The notes under the pieces are model-generated. The model searched no databases. It was given only the letters and a program-made list of their open reading frames with translations, and was not told where the DNA came from. Below, piece by piece: positions 9,501 to 16,870 of a stretch of DNA of 16,975 nt (positions are counted from its first letter, which is position 1; every line of letters begins with the position of its first letter). The stretch spans positions 1 to 16,975 of the forward strand of contig JAOXYB010022269.1 of assembly GCA_028565635.1 (NCBI GenBank), in the 5' to 3' direction. This stretch comes from Phoronis ovalis (lineage: Eukaryota; Phoronida; Phoronidae). Both the position numbers and the translations under genes were made by a program.

Positions 9501-10463
9501 TAGTTCACCTGTAACATTTGTAATTTAGTCATTTTTTTAATACGATGGAAAACAATACTGTTTATGCATAAATATCAGTAGTCTAACTTTTTTTTAACCA
9601 GACATGCAACTTATAACTATGAAAACCAAAAGTATTAGCAGGTATGATACGTGTCGCTTTACACCTATACTGATCCAACTTTCTTCTCCCAGGGTCTGAC
9701 TTAAATCGGTGGATAGTATGCATGTTTGTGAACAAAAACATGTAATAAAGAGGATTTTTAAAGACAATGTTAAGCAGTTAGGGTTATTTTTTTATCAAAT
9801 ATATAAAAAGAGTTTCCTTATAAAATGATTATATTTACGTGTTGTAGGGTAATTCATTTACTGAGGTATTTTAAATGCAGTACTGATAATAGGGTATCTA
9901 AAATTTCAGTTACTCAGTATTAGTCAGTGAAAATGCAAAAACCCATTCACAAACATGCATGGGCACCATGCAGACTACCAGTTATTCTCTTGAGTCAGCC
10001 CCCCGGGGTATTTCTTTGCTACACTATTTTTTTTGCTGCTTTGCTTATTTTCTTCTACCAGTAATAATGTTTTCTTAGAAACTGATGCAATATTTCATGA
10101 TATGGTAAAATGCACAGTCATGTATTTATTAAGATTTTCAACCACTAATTAAATCATATCCTGAACATTTTTGAACTGTGTATGGTGATATATATTTAAT
10201 GTGCTTTTAAGCTGTACTGTGAACATGACTATTTTCCAAATGATGTTAAATGGAATATTGCCACAAATAGAGGAAAGTATATTTTTTTTTATTATTGCGA
10301 TTTTTGCAGATCCCCAACTGATCTTTGGGAACAGAAGTTTGATATCCTGCATCTGTGGAGAAACAGAAATCCAGATGAACCACTAAAAACACTACTTGAT
10401 GCTTTAAGTGGAGTTGGCACCAAACTCACTGCAAACAAAATATCTGTGGATTTCTTGAAATAG
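181..10463 (+). CDS. TNFR-like receptor with intracellular ZU5-UPA-death module (8 exons, 5' partial, internal TAG)
   Basis: This is the gene-level entry; exons follow separately. Seen: the spliced frame encodes 928 residues plus a stop, starting mid-ectodomain, since no signal peptide or start exon lies in the window. Order in the product: cysteine-rich TNFR repeats (about 12-160), low-complexity stalk (165-203), transmembrane helix (204-221), linker (222-500), ZU5 (about 503-650), UPA (about 651-815), death domain (about 839-922). Intron phases are 1, 1, 1, 0, 0, 0, 2, consistent at every joint. Known: ZU5-UPA-DD is the cytoplasmic supramodule of UNC5 netrin receptors and is shared with PIDD and UNC5CL; TNFR repeats bind TNF-family ligands. 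Inferred: a plasma-membrane death or NF-kB-type receptor. Oddities: an in-frame TAG at codon 392 of the model, and a weak donor after the transmembrane exon. The alternatives are two adjacent products or a recent pseudogene. The domains on both sides of the TAG look intact. Confidence 0.85.
506..1871 (+). other. Intron 1
   Basis: GTAAGT donor and TTCTAG acceptor, phase 1. AT-rich filler with homopolymer runs and a short (TA)n tract near 1596-1611. I see no open frame, structured RNA or recognisable mobile element in it. Confidence 0.85.
1872..2093 (+). CDS. Exon B: TNFR cysteine-rich repeat 3/4
   Basis: 222 nt, phase 1 at both ends, between TTCTAG and ACAG|GTAAAG. It starts by completing the glycine codon split from the previous exon and encodes SDVTCEPCPNGTYSDIWS, a textbook TNFR motif, then cysteines at model residues 135, 141 and 160. 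Sequons sit at N122 (NGT) and N140 (NCS). A symmetric phase-1 exon carrying one repeat is typical of vertebrate TNFR genes. After C160 the sequence becomes a polar stalk. Confidence 0.92.
2094..3871 (+). other. Intron 2, with dispersed repeat copies
   Basis: GTAAAG donor and a strong T-rich acceptor (TTTTTTTATTGCAG). It contains about 1.4 copies of the ~340-bp repeat listed separately, and an A-rich/purine stretch at 3300-3700 where AAGGAAAAAG-type words recur on both strands. No coding signal seen. Confidence 0.85.
2750..3240 (+). repeat. Tandem/dispersed ~340-bp repeat, intron 2 copies
   Basis: A unit beginning TTAGACTAGGT at about 2751 starts again at about 3094 with the same order of blocks: a TGACCTTGAA-like word, a CTGATCCGAATC-like word, GTGTAACACTT, AATAACTGCTTCAG, then ATCAGCTTCATATTTGGTAC. 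The same blocks recur in intron 6. The copies are diverged, with many substitutions and indels, so this is an old family, possibly the internal tandem repeats of a non-autonomous DNA transposon. The class is not determined. Confidence 0.75.
3872..4018 (+). CDS. Exon C: stalk and transmembrane helix
   Basis: Phase-1 entry after TTATTGCAG. It encodes an Asn/Ser/Pro-rich stalk, then a hydrophobic helix at model residues 204-221 (LAISIPMACVIVLLLIIV), followed by RGCYLKRQK, a basic stop-transfer and membrane-proximal cysteine pattern expected for a type I receptor. The 3' end is the least certain junction of the gene. GCAA|GTTTTA fits the phase of the next exon but is a weak donor. AAG|GCAAGT just upstream is a good GC-type donor but leaves phase 0, which does not join the next exon unless a microexon is missed. 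Confidence 0.8.
4019..5455 (+). other. Intron 3
   Basis: The model uses the weak GTTTTA donor and an acceptor at TTTTCAGAG. It contains the large foldback element at 4341-4982. The flanks on either side (4019-4340, 4983-5450) show no recognisable gene. A frame at 5214-5420 is open by chance. Confidence 0.7.
4341..4982. mobile_element. Foldback / long inverted-repeat element
   Basis: The sequence from TGATCACAGAAAC (4414) is mirrored by GTTTCTGTGATCA (ending 4933). The mirror continues inward through CCAAATGTATGAATAAACTG against CAGTTTATTCATACATTTGG, and AAAACGCTTCTTTTAT against the matching block near 4770-4795, almost to a tip at about 4670-4677. Outer blocks TTGCACCTA (4344) and TAGGTGCA (4973) probably mark the element ends. 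The arms are about 250 nt, diverged but clearly complementary. Known class: foldback/MITE-like DNA transposon; superfamily not determined. The open frames inside each arm are arm sequence, not genes. Confidence 0.85.
5456..6822 (+). CDS. Exon D: cytoplasmic linker, ZU5, start of UPA; interrupted by TAG
   Basis: A 1367-nt exon from TTTTCAGAG to ACAGAG|GTAGGG, phase 1 in and phase 0 out. The frame is open on both sides of one TAG at 5935-5937, with no frameshift. Upstream part: polar linker with PRQST (5695-5709), matching the PxQxT TRAF-binding pattern. Downstream part: a Ser/Pro linker, then ZU5 beginning FDACGGNLHVS, with SLAIPFG, the IVAPVIEYQVAG strand and LKLQHC, which align by eye with the UNC5/ankyrin ZU5 core (GGxL, IPxG, SPxV, GPPG, PHC). 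The last ZU5 strand holds HFT at 6670-6678. UPA starts near MLFASYMP and FHAYVYD. Confidence 0.85.
5695..5709 (+). other. PxQxT-type TRAF-binding motif
   Basis: The codons encode PRQST in the cytoplasmic linker, about 90 residues after the membrane and upstream of the TAG. PxQx(T/S) is the TRAF2/3/5 docking pattern known from CD40. A minor-consensus match, SIEE, lies after the TAG (about 6055-6066). Short motifs occur by chance, so this stays a prediction. Confidence 0.4.
5935..5937 (+). other. In-frame TAG inside exon D
   Basis: The frame reads GCA CAG TAC TAG AGT CTA GCA ATG ATT. The stop sits in an imperfect palindrome CTAGAGTCTAG (5934-5944). The gene's own terminal codon is also TAG, which argues against reassignment of this codon. 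Both flanks stay open for more than 150 codons in the same frame. Confidence 0.9.
6823..7364 (+). other. Intron 4
   Basis: GTAGGG donor and TGATTGTTCCAG acceptor, phase 0. The frame of exon D stays open 34 further codons into the intron, to TAG at 6922-6924. A rival donor G|GTAATA at 6889 is in the wrong phase for the next exon. A 9-bp hairpin (GCACATGTGG with CCCATGTGC, 7001-7032) is the only structure seen. Confidence 0.8.
7365..7535 (+). CDS. Exon E: UPA domain, middle
   Basis: 171 nt, 57 codons, phase 0 both ends, between GTTCCAG and CAGCAG|GTAAAT. It encodes KLTDNEGKHGF...LSFGNEWQ. Joined to the previous exon it continues the UPA pattern known from UNC5: an xVYxxD strand, an acidic/basic helix, a small turn and a strand, then a SLW-like end. 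An alternative acceptor three bases downstream would drop one lysine. Confidence 0.85.
7742..7996 (+). CDS. Exon F: UPA domain, end, with Lys-rich insert
   Basis: 255 nt, 85 codons, phase 0 both ends, between TTCTTTTCAG and TCTCAT|GTAAGA. It carries the final UPA strands (FAGSMEIEM and KFWVNIST) separated by a strongly basic loop KEKKKKNKKKR at model residues 787-797 (7868-7900). In UNC5 proteins this position holds a short polar loop, so the polylysine is unusual. It could be a nuclear-localisation, phosphoinositide-binding or simply slippage-derived insert. Intron 5 before it (7536-7741) is short and unremarkable. Confidence 0.85.
7997..9205 (+). other. Intron 6, mostly repeat-derived
   Basis: GTAAGA donor and T-rich acceptor TTTTATTTTCAG. 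About 8160-9010 consists of several rearranged copies of the same repeat family as intron 2. The rest shows nothing recognisable. Confidence 0.85.
8160..9015 (+). repeat. ~340-bp repeat family, intron 6 copies
   Basis: At least three partial or rearranged units recur. AAAGTACAGGT followed by TATAATTTTGA appears near 8602 and again near 8795. GGGTCATATGCTGATC appears near 8368, and CAAATACCGATCCAAATC near 8668. ATCAGCTTAATTCATATT, ATCAGCGTCATATTC and ATCAACTTCATATTT mark successive copies. The word TGACCTTGA occurs at 8177-8185 and 8997-9005 and at 2774-2782 in intron 2. Confidence 0.75.
9206..9351 (+). CDS. Exon G: death domain, first half
   Basis: 146 nt, phase 0 in and phase 2 out (GTCAA|GTAAGT). 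It encodes SVSDDNWSKIFHKIADELE followed by a helix rich in Leu and Lys and NADVDAIKVK. The D-x-W start, a LA/IAxxL helix, and the KLxxxDVDAI step are hallmark death-domain helices 1-3 of the UNC5/NGFR type. Confidence 0.88.
9352..10309 (+). other. Intron 7
   Basis: GTAAGT donor and ATTTTTGCAG acceptor, phase 2. It contains the inverted-repeat element at 9688-10008. No coding potential seen otherwise. Confidence 0.85.
9688..10008. mobile_element. MITE-like element with terminal inverted repeats
   Basis: The left end CCCAGGGTCTGACTTAA...GTATGCATGTTTGTGAA (9688-9732) is the imperfect reverse complement of the right end TTCACAAACATGCAT...GAGTCAGCCCCCCGGGG (9945-10008). The ~320-bp span has no open frame, as expected for a non-autonomous DNA transposon. 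The outermost CCCGGGGGGCT block resembles the repeat that enters the window at its right edge. Confidence 0.65.
10310..10463 (+). CDS. Exon H: death domain, second half, and stop
   Basis: One base completes the split lysine codon; 50 codons and TAG follow. It encodes LWEQKFDILHLWRNRN, then PLKTLLDALSGVGTKLTA. The LxxWxxxxxxxxxLxxLLxALxxVG pattern is the death-domain helix 4-6 signature. The protein ends 10 residues later at DFLK, as is usual for UNC5-like C-termini that stop just after the death domain. Confidence 0.9.
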
Positions 10464-10522
10464 GAATTTGAACATGTTCTCTTTCAAACTTATATATTAA
10501 ACTGTTATCAAATGGTACTGAA

Positions 10523-10528
10523 AATAAA
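10523..10528 (+). terminator. Polyadenylation signal AATAAA (proximal)
   Basis: Canonical hexamer 60 nt after the stop codon, followed by a GT-rich stretch (GGGTGCAATATTATCTGGTCT). It would give a very short 3' UTR. A second AATAAA with T/G-rich downstream sequence lies at 11324-11329. Confidence 0.6.
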
Positions 10529-10529
10529 A

Positions 10530-12243
10530 GGGTGCAATATTATCTGGTCTCAGAAATTAAATAGGATATAGTTTTCAGATTTCATTTGTTACAAAAAAAT
10601 GGTTGTTCCAATCCGTTTTAACATCTGAATGATAAAAAGGTCCCAAAATGAATTATAAGCCCACAGGTCCCGAGTACATAGAAATCAAAAAGGGGCTATT
10701 TTTGCCCACAAGGAACCACTCACATGAAATGTGGGTAATCATGTTCATTAATAAAAACGCATGAAAAGGATCTTTGTCAATTTTCACAGTAATTAGAGTC
10801 TTCATTTTTTTGCTTGTGGAAAAATTTCACTACTTGTTTAGTAGGTTTTTTTGAGGCCATGCATGCGTGGTTATCAACACTTTATTTGAGTTGGTTCTCA
10901 GGATTTTTTACTCTTCATAACAGACTTGGATATCCAATTGTTTTGATTGTCGCCCCCCAGGTTGTATGCATCGTTTATACATGGATTAGCAAGAGGAGTG
11001 GAGAATTATACTGGTCATAATATCAAGCTGGACTATCCTAAGCTATTAAACATTTTAAACTAGGAACTTGCATCTATATACAGCCAGTTAAGTTCAAAGA
11101 GGCAATACATATTTCAGAATTACACTCAGGCCATCCTAGGATATAATTTTCCTCCAATTTGTGATAATTAGTCTTTTGAGGCAAGTGATCATGTGACTTT
11201 TTTGTTATAAGAAATGTAACAATTGGTTTTGGATTAAATTGTATTTTATATTAATTACCTGTTAGGTTTGTTTATAATGTGGCTTTGTATTTATAACAAT
11301 ATGGTTACTTTTTATAAAGAGGGAATAAATATATTGTTTGTTAAAAAACGTTAGTGACATCTGAGATACGTACAATATATATCTGTTTGCTGTGTTTCAA
11401 ACTTGTGTTGGATTTTTATTACTTCCACAATTAACTGACATATCACCATTAAACAATAATTGACAATTTCCCATCCCTTTTTGTAACAAGAGGCTGGGAA
11501 ATAACATAGTTTGCATCCTGTAACCTCTGGTCACTGTGGATTTTTTATATATTTGCGAAGTAAGTCCACAAGGCTCTAATTGGTTGTTTTATATGCTTAA
11601 AATGTCCTGCCGGCTAAGTATGGATGTTAGGTACCAGTAACTGTAGATGGTACCTGATTGTGATACTGCTCTGCCAGCAAATTTCCAGTCCTAACAGTAT
11701 TAGCTGTTATATGGCATGGTTGGAAAATAGGCTTTTTAACTAAAGTTCTGGGTAGGGCATGTAAAGGATGGATGAGCAGTTGGAACCCCTTAAATCTATA
11801 TATAATTTAAAAAATACTGGAAAATAGCATGTTATTTTTAGAATGTATGCCTGCCAAATGGTATGTTTTTCATTGTTATGCATAGCTGCATAAAAAAGAA
11901 TAAATTTTATTCACTGACTGTCTCCAAAGGTCACTTTTGAAACTTGCAGGAATGCTTTTTAGGCAAGTTAAGTATGCATTTTAAAGGGATTTTTAACAGC
12001 AGTAAACAGTTGATCTGATTTTGATTGTTAATTAGGTCTAAATGAAGAGTCTTAAACTTTTTTCGAAGTTTCAAATAATCACTTAAATACAATTGTGCAA
12101 CATTTGCTATTTCCACTGCAGAAGTTTTACTTCTTACTCCAGAATTTAACAGAGACTGGATAAGCTGCAAAACATGGCTCTATTTGGGACAACTTATTGA
12201 TGCCTATACTTTGAGCTGGATAGTTAAAATAAAAAGACAAGCA
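10530..12243. other. Non-coding stretch downstream of the receptor gene
   Basis: AT-rich, no convincing splice-bounded frame. An open frame at 10814-11020 encodes a hydrophobic string with no recognisable motif. A small GGTACC...GGTACC hairpin lies at about 11630-11655. A minus-strand open frame at 11931-12170 has no family I recognise. Confidence 0.6.
11324..11329 (+). terminator. Polyadenylation signal AATAAA (distal candidate)
   Basis: Canonical hexamer followed by ATATTGTTTGTT. If used, the 3' UTR would run about 880 nt. Nothing between the two sites looks coding. Confidence 0.35.
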
Positions 12244-12603
12244 AGGAGTCCATTTTGAGTGAAATTCAATTTTTCAAGACAAACTTCAAAAAAATATAAG
12301 TCCAACACCAATGCAGATACAAGCTGAAACTTGTCCAAAATTTACTTCCAACAGAGTGTATAATTAAGTGTCTCAGAGTTTTGAAATTTTGTTCTGTTTA
12401 ATGGTCTGCTGTTAAAAAATAGGTGATAAAAAAGTGAAAATTTTCTGGCAGCTGAATTTTGAAAGGTTGTAGGTTTTTGAATAAAACAAAATCTTAAAAT
12501 ATGACTCTTTTTTAGGAATTTCTAATTGAAGTTAATTTTTGCCAAGTTTCAACTATAAGGTGTTGGAGTTAATTCTTTTTAAATTTAACCCAAAACGACC
12601 CTG
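12244..12603. mobile_element. Second foldback / inverted-repeat element
   Basis: The left arm AGGAGTCCATTTTGAGTGAAATT (from 12244) is mirrored, with substitutions, by AAATTTAACCCAAAACGACCCTG (ending 12603). Inner blocks also mirror each other: AAGTCCAACACC with GGTGTTGGAGTT, and GAAACTTG with CAAGTTTC. The symmetry continues to a centre near 12429. The arms are about 175 nt and more diverged than in the intron 3 element, with no shared words noticed between the two. Confidence 0.7.
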
Positions 12604-14700
12604 TTACTTATTTCATAATAATGTGTAAGAAAAGGAAAAGGAAATTTTTCTAGTCTTCTAATTAGTACCTTTCCAAAAGTGTATACTTTTTCTATGTAAT
12701 CTTTTCGTCTAATCGTATAAAATTTGACAAGTTTATAATTCTAATGCGTTATGCCGATTGGTAATCACCATCTTATACAACATACTTTTGTTATTGTATG
12801 CCACAAGTATCAGTTATGTTGCTATGAAATGACAATCACAGATGAGTTAGCTATACAATCATAAAATTTTCAACATCTCCATTTCTTTTATTCCTCTTAC
12901 AAGAACATGTTGTTAGTTACTCATTTATCAACTTTTTCTAAAATCTCATAGAGTAAGACTGCGGAATTTCTGAATTCCTGCTTTGTACTGATTTTGCTAA
13001 AGGAAAGAAACTACATGTATTTTGTAGCTAATGTATGAAACAACATATATGTAACAAATGGATCTAGCATATATTATAAATCTTTAAAAAAAATAGTTAC
13101 ATTTTTTCCCCTCACATAATCTCAAAGGTCAAAATGCAAATGACCATAACTAGCAAATTAGACAAGACTCAGTGGAAGCATTATTTTTTAAATAATTGTT
13201 TTTGAGTTTATGTCTGAAAAACTAATCTTGATGATAGAATGACCATAACATATTCTTTCCAGAATGGAAATCTTGTGTGTGTGTGTGTGTGAAAAACAAA
13301 GGATTTATTAGAACAGTCAAAAACAATGTTTTTTCCCCATTTGTTGGTTTGTATGTATTTTGAGAAACTATAAAATTCTTTGAAAATGGATGAGTTTGAA
13401 TTTGGGAAACTACAAGAATTTGAAAATTGAGGTGTCTGAGAAACACAAAGGTGAATTTATAATATCTTGGTTTTCCTAGTTTATTGATATAACCATAGAT
13501 TAACCCATAGTTTAAGCATAAATCCAATTTCCTATGTTAAGGTTTTTGTGCTGCAGGTTAGACTAGTCATAACTATGGTGTTGAAAAATAACTTCAATTA
13601 TGCATACATATTTAATGAATATATTATATGAAACTCAACTTAGTAATTAACTTTGACCTTATTTTTTTCTGCTGATCCATTTTCCTTCTTATTCTACATT
13701 TTCCCCCCAGTTTAGTAGTAAGAAATGCAACCTCCACAGGTCAGTACTCCACTGCATTACAAGAGTTGACATATCATTACACAAATGTATCACTTCATCC
13801 TTAGGGTACAACAGGATGCTTTTCATATACTATTAACAACTGATAAAAAGGATCAATGAAAAAGTAATGCTGGGTAATTATATGGGTTATCCTGAGTCTG
13901 TGAAAACTTTGATCAGCTTCTAAAAAGTTATCAAGTATTTATATGTAACCTGTAGTTATCAAATTCATTTTCAGCATGACTTCTAATAAAAAGTCACAAA
14001 TGAATATATAAATTATTGAGATCAAGTCCACAACAATTTGTTATCACCTGTTATGCAACAGTTTTTTATATTGTGTGTTGGGTTGAAATTAGAAACATAT
14101 TTATCATAAATCAACATGAGAAAAACATGATTAAAGAAAATATTAAGGCAAGCAAATTTAACAAAACATCTCTATTACTATATAATAATTAATTACTTCC
14201 AAACGGTTTTGGAAATAAAAATTCACAAGATATGATAATAAAAACCGTGATAAAAATGTAACACAGCATTGCTTCAGTAAATATCATGTTCTGAAAAAAG
14301 TATCAGGGGAAAAATCAACTTAATTAATGGAGAGCTTGCTGTTTAAAAATATCAAGACTTTTTTAGATTTTATCAAAAATTAGTTATTTTTGTAATGCTT
14401 ACAAAGTTGTTTGCTTTTTGCTGGAAAACTGGTTATTTAACTACATTTATACTATTAAACGATAATGTACTGGTTCCAAAAGAAGATCAAAATGTAACAT
14501 GCAATCCAGTATATAAGAGTCATAAGATGCAGCAATTGATCTGGGTTTTTTTTGCTGAATAGTGGATATAGTGGATGGCAGGATAAGACATAACTTGTAC
14601 AAGGAAACAGATAGCAAGAGAGCAAAAATTAAAATTGTATTAAATTTAGGAAAAAAAGAACACTTGTTTTGGAGCGTAACATTATTATAACGTTTTATTA
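12604..14700. other. Non-coding stretch with a (TG)n microsatellite
   Basis: Contains a perfect TG dinucleotide run at about 13274-13291. A minus-strand open frame spanning it (13222-13527) includes the repeat and has no protein-like motif. A well-formed acceptor (TTTTCCCCCCAG, ending 13710) and a GTCAGT donor enclose only 29 nt. I see no supported gene. Confidence 0.6.
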
Positions 14701-14735
14701 TTTTTTTGCCAAAACGAACATGTCTGCGCTGATTT

Positions 14736-14800
14736 GGATCACCCTGGTGGAGCACCTGCTAACTAATAAGTTAACTCCCCTGAGATCAGGAATTCAAAAC
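14736..14800 (+). repeat. Decayed tRNA-derived SINE head (candidate)
   Basis: CCCTGGTGGAGCACCTGCTAA resembles the D-arm region with an A box (TGGxxxAGxGG-like, then GAGCAC). CCTGAGATCAGGAATTCAAAAC resembles the T-arm with a degraded B box (GGTTCGAxxC). The spacing of about 45 nt between boxes suits a tRNA. No good acceptor-stem pairing is seen, so this is not a functional tRNA gene. The body may extend toward 15000, but I cannot place the end. Confidence 0.35.
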
Positions 14801-15575
14801 AATATGGCGCATTGTAACAGTATATTCAGTAGGCCTATAAGGTGTTTAATTTTGTCAGAAAATAGTTTATAGAGGCAAGTGAGTATATGGGGTCAATTAA
14901 AGCAAGAAGGTGCTTAAAATGTGGTCGAACATGCAGTGATAATATCAGAGATGGCCGTACATCGTGATTTTGGAGGTAAATATATTTAAAATGGACCAGA
15001 TTGTGTTGTGTTGTGGGAAGACTAGTTTTCACGCCGGGGACTCGGCGAGGGCAGAACTCAAAAGCCAAAACCCTAACTCGTGTCGTGGCTAAAAATATAC
15101 TTCTTTGTTAAGCACTTCATAGCTAAAAACATACCCTTTGCTAAGCACCCTATAGCAAAAAAAGGTGTTAGAAGCAAAACATCTGAAAATGTGGGCATAA
15201 AAAAAGTTGTGGGAATAAATAAATTATCATTATATGTATAATTTTTTATAAACTTACATAAATATACTACAGTTTAATCTGAGATTGTAGATATGTATAT
15301 TCTTTGCACTAAATCTTAAATTACAAGTGCAATGTGCAAGTTAGACTGAACTCAATCCCTTTATTTGGGTAAAATTTTAACTTGATTTTAAAACTTAATA
15401 TTAAGCTGAGACTATTATATAATAAATTGGTTATCTTTATTTAGTGCCACAGGCTTGACATTTCTACCAACGTTTTCTAAAAGTACCCCTAGGGTACGTC
15501 TGTAATGGCAGTTCTTCCTGCAAGTTGTCCTGGGGCATTTTTGGGTAGGGATGCAGCTCAAAATACTAAAAGTAC
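14801..15575. other. Non-coding stretch between SINE candidate and RT fragment
   Basis: Contains an imperfect tandem duplication of about 34 bp (15088-15154), listed separately, and TG/GT-rich words near 15002. The open frames seen on either strand have no recognisable motif. Confidence 0.5.
15088..15154. repeat. Imperfect ~34-bp tandem duplication
   Basis: Two adjacent units both begin GCTAAAAA and share ATAC...TTTG and TTAAGCAC/CTAAGCAC, then end CATA/TATA. A third, shorter start (GCAAAAAAAGG) follows. Minisatellite or decayed transposon tail. Confidence 0.6.
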
Positions 15576-16305
15576 AGTGTTGACCTGTATCATGATCCTC
15601 AAGAACTACTATTAACAAATGTGGAGAGATATGGTGGAAGTGTTGGTCTAAAACTAAATGTGAAGAAAACCAAGTATCTGACTGTTAACATCACTGATAA
15701 GATAGAAATCAAAACTCTTAAGTGGAAATTCCCTAAAGGAGGTTACCAACTACCAGTACCTAGGATCACTTGTAAGAGATAGTGCACATGAAATAAAGAA
15801 GAAAATAGGCATGGCATGGAATGCCTGCAATAAAATGGATATTATCTGGAAATCAAAACTAGATCGTAGGACAAAATTAGACATATTCAAGGCAACAGTG
15901 GTATCCATTATCATGTACGGATCCGACACGTGGACAATAACACCAGAATTGGAAAGCAAGCTAGATGGATGTTATACCAGACTTCTGAGGAAATGCCTAA
16001 ATATTCACTGGAGCCAGCACATGACTAACGCTGAACTGTATGGAAAGGAGGCAAAACTGTCCTGTAAAATACGACAGAGGCATTTCAGATTGGCAGGTCA
16101 CTCATACAGAAACGTAAAGGAACCACTATCAAAATTAGTCACCTGGTCACCAAAACACGGAAAGAGGAATCGAGGCAGACAGAAACTCAGCTATACTGAT
16201 ATCATAGCTAGGGACATTGGGGTGCTTAGAGAAGATCTACCAAATCTGATGAAGGACAGAATAGAATGGGCTAAACTCACCAGGATTCCGGCCTTAGCCG
16301 ACTAG
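15576..16305 (+). pseudogene. 3' tail of a non-LTR retrotransposon reverse transcriptase, frameshifted
   Basis: The final frame (15811-16305, ending TAG) encodes MYGSDTWTITPELESKLDG, LLRKCLNIHWSQHMTNAEL, RHFRLAGHSYR and KHGKRNRGRQKLSYTDI. These are the conserved post-RT blocks of LINE ORF2-type proteins (YGxxTW, RRxLAGH, GRRxxGRQ). Upstream, in another frame, NVERYGGSVGLKLNVKKTKY is the RT region just after the catalytic YADD box. The YADD itself and everything 5' are missing. The two frames meet in a frameshift at about 15716-15721. The element is 5'-truncated and dead; it lies in the same orientation as the receptor gene. An RTE- or CR1-like clade is likely but not settled. Confidence 0.88.
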
Positions 16306-16481
16306 AGAGAGAGATGATCCTCAAAAACCTGTACTATCCTGTCCAAATTATTGTTTTTGTGTGAAATATGTATTTAATGAAAATTGTCACCAGATGTAAC
16401 CCACTTTGATAAACAATACATTATTAATCACTAAATTGTTGACTTGTCAGAATTAAATTTATTTGTGCTTCTTAATTGCAG

Positions 16482-16547
16482 ACTATGTAAAGAGGTTTCC
16501 AGTTCCCTCTGAAGACTTGCTCAATACGGAGATAGCTGTGTTAACAG
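16482..16547 (+). CDS. Orphan candidate exon of an unrecognised gene
   Basis: 66 nt between TTCTTAATTGCAG and ACAG|GTAATG, open in phase 1-1 and encoding YVKRFPVPSEDLLNTEIAVL plus flanking partial codons. Composition is protein-like and richer in G+C than its surroundings, and both splice sites are good. No partner exon lies in the rest of the window. It could be a first or middle exon of the next gene, a skipped exon, or chance. The product is not recognised. Confidence 0.35.
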
Positions 16548-16870
16548 GTAATGTATTTACAGCATACACCACCAGCATGTCCATATTGAGTGGTCCTCCA
16601 AAGTGTGTAATAAGACATCTGCAATGTGTGTAGTAAGAATATCACAGCTCTGTTATTATTAATGAAATGGCTGATGTGTTGAGCGATGCTGCTGCTGCTG
16701 AGGGATTTTAAGCAAAAAATATGAACTGTATTTATTGGCAAAGAGATGTACAAACTCATCAATTTTATAAATATCTTCTTGTATTTTTCAAAATATAGGG
16801 AAGACTATAAATTTGAATGTCTTATTATTTGTACATTGTTTTGTGCATTATTAAGTATGATAAGGTTTCT
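16548..16870. other. Non-coding stretch after the orphan exon
   Basis: AT-rich, with one short GCTGCT run near 16688. No gene or structured element seen. Confidence 0.5.

Noticed and set aside
10814-11020. Hydrophobic 68-codon open frame
   Set aside because: Lies past the proximal polyadenylation signal, has no clear start context, no homologous motif and no splice-bounded structure.
13711-13739. 29-nt microexon between TTTTCCCCCCAG and GTCAGT
   Set aside because: No partner exon nearby and the phase cannot be tested; two splice-like words this close are expected by chance.
14447-14755. Minus-strand 102-codon frame with a hydrophobic segment
   Set aside because: It begins inside the SINE candidate and has no recognisable domain or splice support; AT-rich sequence often gives Leu/Ile-rich frames.
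14736-14800. Functional tRNA gene
   Set aside because: A and B boxes are degraded and the acceptor stem does not pair; a decayed SINE is the better reading.
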